Notes: generated from the letters alone by a model not told the origin. DNA of 59,334 nucleotides from an uncultured Clostridia bacterium (GCA_946412355.1 CAMKGX010000006.1:1-59334), one strand, 5' to 3'. Positions 41,884 to 50,516 are shown, numbered from the stretch's first letter. Numbers and translations are program-made.

Positions 41884-42855
41884 ATGGTGTCTATCTACGG
41901 TACATTGGGTCCCGCCTGCAACCACAGCGCTACCTTGGCGGAAATGCTGCGCCAGGGCATGACAGGCGTGCGGCTGAACCTGTCCCACGGCAGCTTAATG
42001 GAGAGTGCGCCCGCCATTGAAGCCCTCTGCCAGGCGGAGCGCATCACCGGCAAAAAGGCAGATTTACTCATTGATATGCAGGGCCCGGAGCTGCGCATAG
42101 GCGCGCTGCCCTCGCCCATAACCTTGCCGCAGGGAACCGAAATCGACCTGGCAGCGTTGCCCCTTCCCCAGCCGGTTTGTGCCGCCCTGGCCCCCGGCCG
42201 GGAACTGCTGCTGGACGACGGGAAAATCCTGCTGCGCTGCATAGACGCCGCCCGCGCCATTGTCATCCGGGGCGGCACCCTGGAGAGCCGCAAAAGCGTA
42301 GCCGTCCCGGGCCTCCATGTGAAGCTGCCGTCTCTCACCGATTTGGACCGCGAGAATCTCCGCCACGCCGCCGCCATGGGCGTCACCGGCGTCATGCAGC
42401 CCTTTGTCCGCAGCGGTGATGACCTGTGGCAAGTCCGCCGAGCCATGGCGGAGGCGGGCTGCCCCCATCTGCGGCTCTTTGCCAAAATCGAGGACGCCGC
42501 CGGCATCGCCGCGCTGCCCCGGCTTCTGCCCGCTGCCGATGAGATCGTCATCGCCCGGGGCGACCTGGGCAACGCCATGCCCCTGTGGCAGCTTCCCGCT
42601 GCCCAGAAGCGCATCGCCGCCGCCTGCCGCGCCGCCGGTAAGCCCTTCATGGTGGTCACCCAGATGCTCCAATCCATGACCCACAGCCCCGTGCCCACCC
42701 GTGCCGAAGTCAGCGACGTGTTCAATGCCGTGCTGGACGGCGCCGCCTCCGTCATGGTCACCGGCGAGACGGCGGTAGGGGAGTACCCCGCCCAGGTCAT
42801 CCGCTACCTGGCCGCCACCGCAGCCGAGGCGTCCCACTATCTGTCCCATTTGTAA
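41884..42855 (+). CDS. Short pyruvate kinase-like protein without C-terminal domain
   Basis: At 323 residues it is about 150 shorter than normal pyruvate kinase. Present: VRLNLSHGS (substrate Arg/Asn/Ser), the shortened B domain with DDGKI, the catalytic Lys in FAKIEDAAGI, the metal-binding Glu/Asp region IARGDLGNAMPL and TQMLQSM. Missing: the allosteric/tetramer C-terminal domain; the frame ends cleanly after the barrel. GARGDLG is normally followed by E in the major enzyme; here it is N. It may be an unregulated kinase or act on another enolpyruvate. GGGGAG precedes the ATG. Confidence 0.82.
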   Translation: MVSIYGTLGPACNHSATLAEMLRQGMTGVRLNLSHGSLMESAPAIEALCQAERITGKKADLLIDMQGPELRIGALPSPITLPQGTEIDLAALPLPQPVCAALAPGRELLLDDGKILLRCIDAARAIVIRGGTLESRKSVAVPGLHVKLPSLTDLDRENLRHAAAMGVTGVMQPFVRSGDDLWQVRRAMAEAGCPHLRLFAKIEDAAGIAALPRLLPAADEIVIARGDLGNAMPLWQLPAAQKRIAAACRAAGKPFMVVTQMLQSMTHSPVPTRAEVSDVFNAVLDGAASVMVTGETAVGEYPAQVIRYLAATAAEASHYLSHL

Positions 42856-42903
42856 CGGCACAAAATCGCCTGTATATTTTTTGCGAAATCCCGCCACCCC
42901 CTA

Positions 42904-42932
42904 TTGACATTTCCCACTCCCGGTAGTAATAT
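42904..42932 (+). promoter_or_regulatory. Promoter of the metal-ATPase operon
   Basis: A consensus TTGACA (42904-42909), a 17-base spacer and TAATAT (42927-42932). Confidence 0.7.
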
Positions 42933-42956
42933 GAACATATGAACATACATTCATAT
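42929..42956. promoter_or_regulatory. ArsR/SmtB-like operator
   Basis: ATATGAAC occurs twice in tandem (42929 and 42937), and the second copy forms a perfect inverted repeat ATATGAA-N6-TTCATAT (42937-42956). It overlaps the -10 box and transcript start. The pattern suits metal sensors of the ArsR/SmtB family. Confidence 0.6.
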
Positions 42957-42974
42957 TTGAGGGAGGAAATCACT

Positions 42975-43193
42975 GTGAAAAAGAGCTATAAAATCGACGT
43001 GGATTGCGCCAACTGCGCCAACAAGATGGAGGAGGCCGCTCAAAAGACCCCCGGCGTCAAGGATTGCACCGTCAGCTTCATGACCTTGAAGATGAAGGTG
43101 GAGTTTGAAGACGGCGCCGACCCCGCCCAGGTGATGGCCGCCGTCCGGGACAACTGCAAAAAGGTGGAGTCCGACTGCGAGGTATTTCTGTAA
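42975..43193 (+). CDS. Heavy-metal-associated (HMA) domain protein
   Basis: A 72-residue ferredoxin-like metal-binding domain, starting with GTG behind GAGGGAGG. The motif is DCANC (Cys11, Cys14), in place of the GMxCxxC of copper chaperones; the acidic residue before Cys suits Zn/Cd sites. It lies 46 bases before a P-type ATPase that lacks such a domain, so it is that pump's detached metal-binding domain or chaperone. Confidence 0.92.
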   Translation: MKKSYKIDVDCANCANKMEEAAQKTPGVKDCTVSFMTLKMKVEFEDGADPAQVMAAVRDNCKKVESDCEVFL

Positions 43194-43239
43194 GATTCAT
43201 CCCGGCTCCATCGCGTGAGGGGCCGGAGGAGGCGATACT

Positions 43240-45150
43240 ATGACCCAAAAACAGAAAAAGCTGCTGTGGCGCATCCTGGCGGCAGCGGTTTTGTTCGTTC
43301 CGCTGTACTTGATTTCCGAGGGCATCGTCCATTGGGCCGTACCTCGTTGGGCGCTGCTGTTGCTGTTTCTGGTGCCCTATCTGCTGGTGGGGTACGATAT
43401 TCTCCGCAAGGCATTCCAGGGCATCAAAAACGGCAGCGTGTTTGACGAAAACTTTCTTATGACCGTGGCCACCATCGGTGCCATCGCCCTGGGCGAGTAC
43501 GGCGAGGGCGTGGCGGTGATGCTGCTCTATCAGGTGGGCGAGCTGTTCCAGAGCTACGCCGTAGGCAAAAGCCGCCGCAATATCTCCGCCCTCATGGACA
43601 TCCGCCCCGACTATGCCAATATTGAGGAAGACGGCGAATTGACGAGAGTAGACCCCGACGAGGTGGCGGTGGGCACCGTCATCGTGGTGCAGCCCGGTGA
43701 AAAGGTGCCTATCGACGGCGTGGTGGAGGATGGTACCTCCTCTTTGGACACCGCCGCCCTCACCGGCGAGAGTCTGCCCGTCACCGTGGGCCCCGGTCGG
43801 GAGGTGCTCAGCGGCAGCATCAACCTCTCGGGTCTTCTCCATATCCGCACCACCCGGGAGTTTGACGAGTCCACCGCCTCCCGCATTTTAGAGCTGGTGG
43901 AGAACGCCGCCTCCCGCAAGGCGGTGTCGGAGAATTTCATCTCCCGCTTTGCCCATTACTATACCCCCATCGTCTGCTATGCCGCCCTGGCGCTGGCGGT
44001 GCTGCCGCCACTGTTCTGCACTCTTACAGGCGTCGGTTTGGCGGGCTACGCCACCCTCGGCGCCCTGTGGGGCGACTGGGTGCTGCGTGCCTGCACGTTT
44101 CTGGTCATCAGCTGCCCCTGCGCGGTGGTTATCAGCATCCCCCTCAGCTTCTTTGCCGCGTTGGGCGGCGCAAGCAGCCAGGGCATTTTAATCAAAGGCT
44201 CCAATTTCCTGGAATCCCTGTCCCGGGTCACCGCTGTGGCCTTTGATAAAACCGGCACCATCACCAAGGGCAATTTCGCCGTGGAAACGGTGCATAACAG
44301 CCCCTGGGAGAGGAAAAAGGTGCTGGAAATCGCCGCTCATGCGGAGTGCCATTCCACCCATCCCATCGCCCGCAGCATCATGGAGGCGTATGGCGGTCAC
44401 GTGGAGTTGGGCCGCGTCACCGATGTGGAGGAGATCAGCGGCCACGGCGTCGTCGCCCGGCTGGACGGCGTCACCGCCGCTGTGGGCAACGAAAAGCTGA
44501 TGCAGCGTCTGGGCGTCACCTTCTCCCCCTGCCACCATGTGGGCACCGTGATCCACGTGGCCTACGACGGCACCTACGGCGGCCATATCGTCATTGCCGA
44601 CCAAGTCAAGGAAACTGCCCCCCAGGCGGTGTTCCAGCTTCGCCGCAGCGGCGTCAAGCGCCTGGTGATGCTCACCGGCGACAGCGCCTCCGTGGCGGAA
44701 AAGGTGGCCGACCAGGTGGGCATCCGGGAGTACCGCGCCGGACTGCTGCCCGCCGATAAGGTGGACTGCGTAGAGAAGCTCCTGGCGGAAAAAGGCAGGG
44801 GAGACCGACTGGCCTTCGTAGGCGACGGCATCAACGACGCCCCTGTGCTGGCCCGGGCTGACATAGGTATCGCCATGGGTGCCCTGGGCTCCGACGCCGC
44901 CATCGAGGCCGCCGACGTGGTGCTGATGGACGACGACCCCGTGAAGATTGCCAAGGCCATCCGCATCGGTCGCAAGTGCATGGCCATCGTCCGGGAGAAC
45001 ATCGTGTTCGCCCTGGGAGTCAAGCTGGCCTGCCTGCTGCTGGCGGCATTGGGACTTGCCAATATGTGGCTTGCCATTGTGGCGGATGTGGGCGTGATGA
45101 TACTGGCGGTGCTCAACGCCATCCGCTGCCTGTTTGTGAAAAAACTCTAA
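43240..45150 (+). CDS. Zn/Cd-type P1B ATPase
   Basis: A 636-residue pump without N-terminal HMA domain. TGES in the actuator, SCPCAVV (C292-P-C294) in the membrane site, DKTGT with phosphorylated Asp336, the nucleotide-site His in STHPIA and GDGINDAPVLARADIGIAMG follow in order. The last helices have VKLACLLL and IVADVGVMILAVLNAIR, the Lys and Asp-x-Gly that mark Zn/Cd/Pb pumps of subtype 1B-2. It should export Zn or Cd. GGAGGAGG precedes the ATG. Confidence 0.93.
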   Translation: MTQKQKKLLWRILAAAVLFVPLYLISEGIVHWAVPRWALLLLFLVPYLLVGYDILRKAFQGIKNGSVFDENFLMTVATIGAIALGEYGEGVAVMLLYQVGELFQSYAVGKSRRNISALMDIRPDYANIEEDGELTRVDPDEVAVGTVIVVQPGEKVPIDGVVEDGTSSLDTAALTGESLPVTVGPGREVLSGSINLSGLLHIRTTREFDESTASRILELVENAASRKAVSENFISRFAHYYTPIVCYAALALAVLPPLFCTLTGVGLAGYATLGALWGDWVLRACTFLVISCPCAVVISIPLSFFAALGGASSQGILIKGSNFLESLSRVTAVAFDKTGTITKGNFAVETVHNSPWERKKVLEIAAHAECHSTHPIARSIMEAYGGHVELGRVTDVEEISGHGVVARLDGVTAAVGNEKLMQRLGVTFSPCHHVGTVIHVAYDGTYGGHIVIADQVKETAPQAVFQLRRSGVKRLVMLTGDSASVAEKVADQVGIREYRAGLLPADKVDCVEKLLAEKGRGDRLAFVGDGINDAPVLARADIGIAMGALGSDAAIEAADVVLMDDDPVKIAKAIRIGRKCMAIVRENIVFALGVKLACLLLAALGLANMWLAIVADVGVMILAVLNAIRCLFVKKL

Positions 45151-45163
45151 TACAGTCAGATTA

Positions 45164-45196
45164 AAAGCGCACAGGCCAAAACAGCCTGTGCGCTTT
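45164..45196. terminator. Terminator after the metal ATPase, shared with cls
   Basis: AAAGCGCACAGGC pairs exactly with GCCTGTGCGCTTT around six bases, between convergent genes. Confidence 0.85.
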
Positions 45197-45210
45197 CTGC
45201 TGCTATGAGA

Positions 45211-46794
45211 TTACATCAGCGGCGCGACCACCTTCATAATGCTGCCACTGAGGCGGTAGCCCCGGGTGACCTCTTTCAAATTCTCCAATGTCACCTGCCG
45301 GCACTCCGGCAGCGTCATCTGAAAGTCCTTTTCAATGTCGGTGATGCAGCCGCAGCGGTAGAGGTAGGTAGCACATTCAAAGTGGTGGTACAGGCTGCGG
45401 TAGTCCAGGTTGATGGTACCCACCACCGCCTTTTCTCCGTCGCACACAAATACCTTGCTGTGAACGAAGCCGGGGATATACTCGTAGATTTGCACCCCCG
45501 CCTCCAGCAGGTATTTGTAGTGGGATTTGGCCAGGGCGTAGGCCCCCTTCTTGTCGGGGATGCCCGGCAGGATCAGCTTTACCTCCACACCTCGCTGGGC
45601 GGCGAATTTCAGCGCCGTTTCCAGCTCGTTGTCCAGAATCAGATAGGGCGTAAAGATATGCACGTAGCTCCTGGCCCGGTTCAGCATATCCATGTACACC
45701 ATTTCGCCCACCTTGTCCTTGTCCAGGGGGCTGTCGCAGTAGGGCATCACGTAGCCGTCGTGGGCGGAGGCAGGGGAGGGCAGGTATTCATCCCACCGGG
45801 GATCCTTCTCCGAAAGGTTCCACATCTGTAAAAACATCAGCGTAAAGCTGGCCACAGCGCCGCCTGTCAGCTTCACGGCGGCGTCCTTCCATTTGCCGAA
45901 CCGCTCCACCTTGTTGATATATTCATCCGCCAGGTTTACCCCGCCGTTAAAAGCCACCTTGCCGTCGATCACCAAAATCTTCCGGTGGTCGCGGTAGTTA
46001 TAATGGGTGGATAAAAAGGGATATACCGGTGAAAAAGCCTTGCATTGAATGCCCAATCGGGCCAGCCGCTTGGGGTAGTCGGCAGGCAGGGTGGTAAACT
46101 CGCACATGCCGTCGTACATCACCCGCACATCCACGCCCTGCTCCGCCTTTTCCCGCAGCACGTTCAGCACGCTGCCCCACATATATCCCTCGTCAATGAT
46201 GAAATACTCTAAAAAGATGAACTTTTCCGCCGCTTTCAGCGCATCCAGCATGGCCGCAAATTTGGCCTCACCGGAGGGGTAATAGGTCACCTCGGTATTG
46301 TTGTAAAGGGGGAAGGTGCCGCTGCGGTTCAAGTAGCGGCACAGGTCGTCAGTGCCCGAGCGCATCAGCTCCGTGTGCTGCAACACCGCCTCGTCCTGGG
46401 AGAGCTTCCCACGGCTGGCGTTCACCATCTCCTGTACCTTCCGCCGCTGGGCCCGGTGGCCGAAGCTGCGCTGGGTAAACCACAGGAAGATGCTGGCCGG
46501 CACAGGGGCCAGCGCCAGCAGGAACATCCATGTCAATTTGCCGGTGGCGTCCATGTCGCTGTTAAATAAAGAGAATACCACAAAAGCCGTGAACACCCAC
46601 TGGGCGCCGTTGAACCAGTCAAAATAGCTGTCCAGCCAGCGGTAGGCCATCAGCAGCAGCGCCACCTGCACCGCCAGCAGCAGCATCACCACGCCGATGC
46701 GGCTGAACACCAGCCTGGAAAGGCCCTTGCGGGGCTTCCGCAGCAGCCGGGTCACGTTTTCGCCGTATTCATCCCAAATCTTGCTTTTTTCCAT
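45211..46794 (-). CDS. cls: Cardiolipin synthase
   Basis: A 527-residue phospholipase-D-type enzyme. Two N-terminal helices (about 32-52 and 62-108) anchor it in the membrane. The two HKD sites are NYRDHRKILVIDGK and FVHSKVFVCDGE, each H-x-K-x4-D. It condenses phosphatidylglycerol into cardiolipin. It starts 6 bases after the cysteine desulfurase-like gene ends, so the two are probably one transcript, an odd functional pairing. Confidence 0.95.
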   Translation of the reverse strand: MEKSKIWDEYGENVTRLLRKPRKGLSRLVFSRIGVVMLLLAVQVALLLMAYRWLDSYFDWFNGAQWVFTAFVVFSLFNSDMDATGKLTWMFLLALAPVPASIFLWFTQRSFGHRAQRRKVQEMVNASRGKLSQDEAVLQHTELMRSGTDDLCRYLNRSGTFPLYNNTEVTYYPSGEAKFAAMLDALKAAEKFIFLEYFIIDEGYMWGSVLNVLREKAEQGVDVRVMYDGMCEFTTLPADYPKRLARLGIQCKAFSPVYPFLSTHYNYRDHRKILVIDGKVAFNGGVNLADEYINKVERFGKWKDAAVKLTGGAVASFTLMFLQMWNLSEKDPRWDEYLPSPASAHDGYVMPYCDSPLDKDKVGEMVYMDMLNRARSYVHIFTPYLILDNELETALKFAAQRGVEVKLILPGIPDKKGAYALAKSHYKYLLEAGVQIYEYIPGFVHSKVFVCDGEKAVVGTINLDYRSLYHHFECATYLYRCGCITDIEKDFQMTLPECRQVTLENLKEVTRGYRLSGSIMKVVAPLM

Positions 46795-46800
46795 GGTCCC

Positions 46801-47937
46801 TCATTCCTCCGCCAGCGCCTTTACGGCTCGAATGGCTGTGTCGATCTCATCTTCAGTGGTAAACCAGGAGAAGCTGAAGCGCACCGCCCCCTGGTCCACC
46901 GTGCCCAGTGCCCGGTGCATCCTCGGCGCGCAGTGGGCCCCGGCACGGACGGCGATTCCGTAATTGTCCCACAGTGCGTCCGCCACCGCCCCGGAGTCAT
47001 AGTCCCGAATATTCAAGGTGACGATGGCGCTGTGCTCGCCGGAGAAATCGCCGTACACCCGCACGCCGGGAATGTCCCGAACGCCTTGATAGAAGCGCAT
47101 TGTCAAGGCATATTCCTTGTCATGTATCGCGCCGATTCCCACCTGGTTGATATAGTCGATCGCTGCCGATAGTCCGGCGATGCCGTGGCCGTTCAGGGTG
47201 CCGGCCTCCAGGGCCACCGGGAGCTGGGCGGGCTGTGCTTCGCTGTACGTCTGCACGCCGGTACCGCCCACCTTGTAGGGGCGGATTTCCACCCCCGGGG
47301 CGAGGCACAATCCGCCGGTGCCCTGGGGCCCCATCAGCCCCTTGTGGCCGGTAAAGCAGAGAACGTCCACGCCCATGGCCGCCATGTCCACCTCCCGGCT
47401 GCCCGCCGTCTGGGCGGCGTCCAGCACCAGCAACGCCCCGTGGCGGTGGGTGATTTCCGCAACACGGGCCACGTCCAGCACGTTGCCGGTGAGGTTGGAG
47501 GCATGGGTGCAGACGATCAGCCTGGTGTTGGGCTGCATCAAATTCTCAAAATCACTGTAAAGTAGATTACCATTACCATCCGCATGGACAAGGGAAACAG
47601 ATACATTCCTTTCCCGGGAAATGTGGTGCAGCGGGCGGAGAATGGAGTTGTGGTCCCAGTCAGTGGCCACCACATGGTCGCCCTCTTGGAGGAGGCCCCA
47701 CAGGGCCATATTCAGCGCCTCGGTGACGTTGGATGTGAACACCACCCGGTCGGGGCGGGGGCAGTGGAAGAGGGCCGCCAGCTTGCAGCGGCAATCGTAA
47801 ATAGTATGGGCGGCGCCCAGGCTTCCGGCGTGGCTGCCCCGGGCGCTGTTGCCCATGGTTTCCATGGCGGCAAGGATGGCGGGCCCCACCTGGGGCGGCT
47901 TGTGCAGCGTGGTGGCGGCATTGTCCAGATAGATCAT
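46801..47937 (-). CDS. Cysteine desulfurase/selenocysteine-lyase-like enzyme
   Basis: A 378-residue class V aminotransferase-fold enzyme. MIYLDNAATTLHKP is the typical start, FTGHKGLMGPQGTGG holds the PLP Lys, and AGAHCAPRMHRALGT holds the active Cys. The form resembles the EF2568-type family found with selenium-dependent molybdenum hydroxylases, where it could free sulfur or selenium for the Mo cofactor. It lies next to the ModE/yqeB/selD block, on the opposite strand to yqeB-selD. AAAGGAG precedes the ATG at 47937; a strong promoter lies upstream. Confidence 0.88.
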   Translation of the reverse strand: MIYLDNAATTLHKPPQVGPAILAAMETMGNSARGSHAGSLGAAHTIYDCRCKLAALFHCPRPDRVVFTSNVTEALNMALWGLLQEGDHVVATDWDHNSILRPLHHISRERNVSVSLVHADGNGNLLYSDFENLMQPNTRLIVCTHASNLTGNVLDVARVAEITHRHGALLVLDAAQTAGSREVDMAAMGVDVLCFTGHKGLMGPQGTGGLCLAPGVEIRPYKVGGTGVQTYSEAQPAQLPVALEAGTLNGHGIAGLSAAIDYINQVGIGAIHDKEYALTMRFYQGVRDIPGVRVYGDFSGEHSAIVTLNIRDYDSGAVADALWDNYGIAVRAGAHCAPRMHRALGTVDQGAVRFSFSWFTTEDEIDTAIRAVKALAEE

Positions 47938-48016
47938 GCGAAGCGCTCCTTTGGCCGGATTTCGCCCGTTTTCGACGGGTAAAACCTGTTCATTTTCATT
48001 CATATTTCTCACACTT

Positions 48017-48045
48017 ATTATACGCCCCATCACATTTTGCGTCAA
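48017..48045 (-). promoter_or_regulatory. Promoter of the desulfurase-like gene
   Basis: TTGACG (48045-48040), a 17-base spacer and TATAAT (48022-48017) on the minus strand. Confidence 0.7.
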
Positions 48046-48052
48046 GGCAATC

Positions 48053-48083
48053 AAAAAATGCGCCCCTTTGAAAGGAGCGCATC
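48053..48083 (-). terminator. Terminator of the ModE-like gene
   Basis: On the minus strand TGCGCTCCTTT pairs with AAAGGGGCGCA, followed by TTTTTTG. Confidence 0.8.
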
Positions 48084-48115
48084 GGTAGACGGGTTGACAG
48101 GGATGGGAGAGAGGT

Positions 48116-48463
48116 TTACGATTCCAAAAAAGCAAACTCCTCCTGAAAGACGCCCTCGGCGTACTCGTTGATGCGGCGGCAGTACCGCTCGTAGGCTTCC
48201 AGAATCTGCCGGGCCTCCGGCGTGACGGTGGCGCCGCCGCCGTTCTTGCCACCGATCTTCACCTCCAGCACCGGGAAGCCCAGACGCTGCTCCATGTTGT
48301 GGATGATGGTCCAGGCTTTGGAGTAGGCCATCTCCATGGAGATGGCGGCGGCGCGGAGGGAGTGGCACTCATCCACCCGGTGGAGCAGCTCCGCCACGCC
48401 GGGGCCAAAGCATTTTTCATCGGTGAACAGGCGAACGGTGATTTTGACCCGGAGCTTTGCCAT
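48116..48463 (-). CDS. ModE-like winged-helix regulator without molybdate domain
   Basis: A 115-residue protein matching the N-terminal DNA-binding half of ModE: CHSLRAAAISMEMAYSKAWTIIHNMEQRLGFPVLE then the wing GGKNGGGATVTPEARQILEAYE. It lacks the C-terminal Mop domains that bind molybdate, so it either senses in another way or acts constitutively. It is divergent from yqeB and probably controls the molybdenum/selenium genes. I chose the ATG at 48463; a GTG sits 9 bases upstream. Confidence 0.88.
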   Translation of the reverse strand: MAKLRVKITVRLFTDEKCFGPGVAELLHRVDECHSLRAAAISMEMAYSKAWTIIHNMEQRLGFPVLEVKIGGKNGGGATVTPEARQILEAYERYCRRINEYAEGVFQEEFAFLES

Positions 48464-48496
48464 GGTGGACACGTCCTTTCAGGTGAATTTGGGTGC

Positions 48497-48525
48497 ATTA
48501 TACCGTTTTTTTGACGGCTCGTCAA
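48497..48525 (-). promoter_or_regulatory. Promoter and palindrome of the ModE-like gene
   Basis: TTGACG (48525-48520), a 17-base spacer and TATAAT (48502-48497) on the minus strand. TTGACGgctCGTCAA (48511-48525) is a perfect inverted repeat over the -35 box, a likely autoregulatory operator. Confidence 0.65.
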
Positions 48526-48530
48526 TCGCC

Positions 48531-48559
48531 TTGTATTTAGGAATTAGGTGTGGTAGAAT
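48531..48559 (+). promoter_or_regulatory. Promoter of yqeB-selD
   Basis: TTGTAT (48531-48536), a 17-base spacer and TAGAAT (48554-48559); the palindrome at 48511-48525 lies just upstream. Confidence 0.55.
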
Positions 48560-48606
48560 GAATACGGTTATACTATTTGAAATATCACGGCTTTTGAGGT
48601 GAGGAT

Positions 48607-49398
48607 ATGAGAGTGCTGATTCGAGGCGCGGGGGACTTGGCCAGCGGCATCGCCCTGCGGCTCCTTCGCAGCGGCATGGAGGTGGCTATGACCGACATTG
48701 CCGCCCCCACCGCCATCCGCCGGACGGTGGCCTTTTCCCAGGCCATTGTGGCGGGGGAATGGACGGTGGAGGACGTGACGGCGGTGCGGTGCGAAACGGC
48801 GGCAGAAGGGGAGCGGCTGATGGCAGCGGGGCGGATTCCTGTCTTTGTGGACCCGGAATGCCTTATTCGAGAGGAACTGCGGCCCGACGCCTTGGTGGAT
48901 GCCATTTTGGCCAAGCGGAACCTGGGCACCACGATACAGGACGCTCCGGTGGTCGTCGGCGTGGGGCCGGGATTTACGGCGGGGGTGGACTGCCACGCCG
49001 CCGTGGAGACCATGCGGGGCCACACCCTGGGGCGTGTGATCTATAAGGGCAGCCCGCTGCCCAACACCAACATTCCCGGCCTTATCGGCGGCTTTGCGGG
49101 GGAGCGGGTGCTGCGCGCCCCGGCAGACGGCGTGTTTACCGCCACAAGGGCCATCGGCGACAAGGTGGAGGCCGGCGACATCGTGGGTATGGTGGCGGGA
49201 AAGCCCATGGTGTGTACCATCGGCGGCGTGCTGCGGGGCCTGCTCTCCGACGGCGTGGAGACCTTTGCCGGGATGAAGGCGGGAGACGTAGATCCGCGTG
49301 GTGTAAGGGAATATTGCTTTACGGCTTCCGACAAGGCGCTGGCCATCGGAGGCGGCGTATTGGAGGCCATTTTGGGCCTCTCCGGGAGGGTGAAATGA
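48607..49398 (+). CDS. yqeB: YqeB/EF2563 selenium-dependent Mo-hydroxylase maturation protein
   Basis: A 263-residue protein with an N-terminal Rossmann-like RVLIRGAGDLASGIALRLLRSG, then RRTVAFSQAI, VVVGVGPGFTAGVDCHAAVETMRGH, RAPADGVF and FTASDKALAIGGGVLEAIL. These match the YqeB family that accompanies orphan SelD and selenium-dependent molybdenum hydroxylases. Its chemistry is unproven; it probably helps place selenium in the Mo cofactor. The stop overlaps selD (ATGA). Confidence 0.9.
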   Translation: MRVLIRGAGDLASGIALRLLRSGMEVAMTDIAAPTAIRRTVAFSQAIVAGEWTVEDVTAVRCETAAEGERLMAAGRIPVFVDPECLIREELRPDALVDAILAKRNLGTTIQDAPVVVGVGPGFTAGVDCHAAVETMRGHTLGRVIYKGSPLPNTNIPGLIGGFAGERVLRAPADGVFTATRAIGDKVEAGDIVGMVAGKPMVCTIGGVLRGLLSDGVETFAGMKAGDVDPRGVREYCFTASDKALAIGGGVLEAILGLSGRVK

Positions 49399-50435
49399 TG
49401 GAAAACGAAGTGAAACTGACGAAGCTGGCCTCCTGCGCCGGATGCGGCGCCAAGGTGGGGGCCGGGGTGCTGGCCCAGCTGTTGGGCGACCTGAAGGTGC
49501 TGCACGACCCCAACCTACTGGTGGGGTTTGACAAGAGCGACGATGCCAGCGTGTACAAGGTATCGGACGATTTGGCGCTGGTGCAGACGGTGGATTTCTT
49601 CCCGCCCATCGCAGACGACCCCTATGTATTCGGACAGATCGCCGCCACCAACGCCCTTTCCGACGTGTACGCCATGGGTGGCGAGCCCAAGCTGGCGCTG
49701 AACATCATGGCGGTGCCTGCCGACTTGCCGAAAGAGGCCGTCCATGAAATCCTCCGGGGCGGCTACGAAAAAGCCTATGAGGCGGGGACCATCATCACCG
49801 GGGGCCACAGCATTCTCGACCCGGAGCCTAAATACGGCCTGGCGGTGACCGGCTTCGTCCACCCCGACCGGGTGCTGACCAACAGCGGGGCCAGGCCGGG
49901 GGACGTGCTGTTTTTGACCAAGCCTTTGGGCATCGGCATCCTCACCACCGCCGCCAAGGTGGATATGGCGTCGCCGGAATCCATGGCCCTGGCCACCAGG
50001 CTGATGACCACGCTGAACAAGGGTGCCCGGGACGTGATGGTGCGCTACCGGGTCCACGCCTGCACCGACGTGACCGGCTTCGGCCTAATGGGCCACAGCG
50101 TGGAGATGGCCCAGGGCAGCGACGTGGAAATCCACTACGACGTGGACGCTATCGACCTTATCCCCGAGGCGCTGGAGCTGGCGGCCATGGGACTGCTGCC
50201 GGAGGGAATGTACCGCAACCGCAGCTTTGCCGAGCCCCACGTGGACGCCGGGGACGTGATCCTCGCCAAGCAGGACATGCTGTTCGACCCCCAGACCTCC
50301 GGCGGACTGCTGATGGCGGTAGACCCGGAGGACGCGGACGCCCTGTTTGCCGACTTGCAGGAGGCGGTGCCCTCCGCCCAGCGCATCGGCGTGGTGAAGC
50401 CCTATTCCGGGGGAAAACGCATCTATTTACACTGA
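49395..50435 (+). CDS. selD: Selenide, water dikinase (selenophosphate synthetase)
   Basis: A 346-residue enzyme making selenophosphate from selenide and ATP. The active-site loop is ASCAGCGAKVG, with Cys17 and Lys20 at the same numbers as in the E. coli enzyme, so this is the Cys rather than selenocysteine form. VQTVDFFPPIADDPY, TNALSDVYAMGG and TDVTGFGLMGH are the ATP/Mg blocks. It sits between yqeB and a Mo hydroxylase, with no selA, selB or selC nearby, so its selenium probably goes to the Mo cofactor. Confidence 0.97.
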   Translation: MMENEVKLTKLASCAGCGAKVGAGVLAQLLGDLKVLHDPNLLVGFDKSDDASVYKVSDDLALVQTVDFFPPIADDPYVFGQIAATNALSDVYAMGGEPKLALNIMAVPADLPKEAVHEILRGGYEKAYEAGTIITGGHSILDPEPKYGLAVTGFVHPDRVLTNSGARPGDVLFLTKPLGIGILTTAAKVDMASPESMALATRLMTTLNKGARDVMVRYRVHACTDVTGFGLMGHSVEMAQGSDVEIHYDVDAIDLIPEALELAAMGLLPEGMYRNRSFAEPHVDAGDVILAKQDMLFDPQTSGGLLMAVDPEDADALFADLQEAVPSAQRIGVVKPYSGGKRIYLH

Positions 50436-50475
50436 TATTCTGCAAAAAAGCGCCGCTTTGACGCGGTTACGGGAT

Positions 50476-50502
50476 GCGCTATTCTTCATTTAGGATAGCG
50501 CG
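50476..50502 (+). terminator. Weak hairpin after selD
   Basis: GCGCTAT pairs with ATAGCGC around 12 bases, 40 bases after the selD stop; the following run is CAGTCTTTTCC, so termination is possible but weak. Confidence 0.35.
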
Positions 50503-50516
50503 ACAGTCTTTTCCTG

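Noticed and set aside
42975-43193. A copper chaperone (CopZ) role for the HMA protein
   Set aside because: The motif is DCANC rather than GMxCxxC, and the adjacent pump has the Lys and Asp-x-Gly helix motifs of Zn/Cd transporters.
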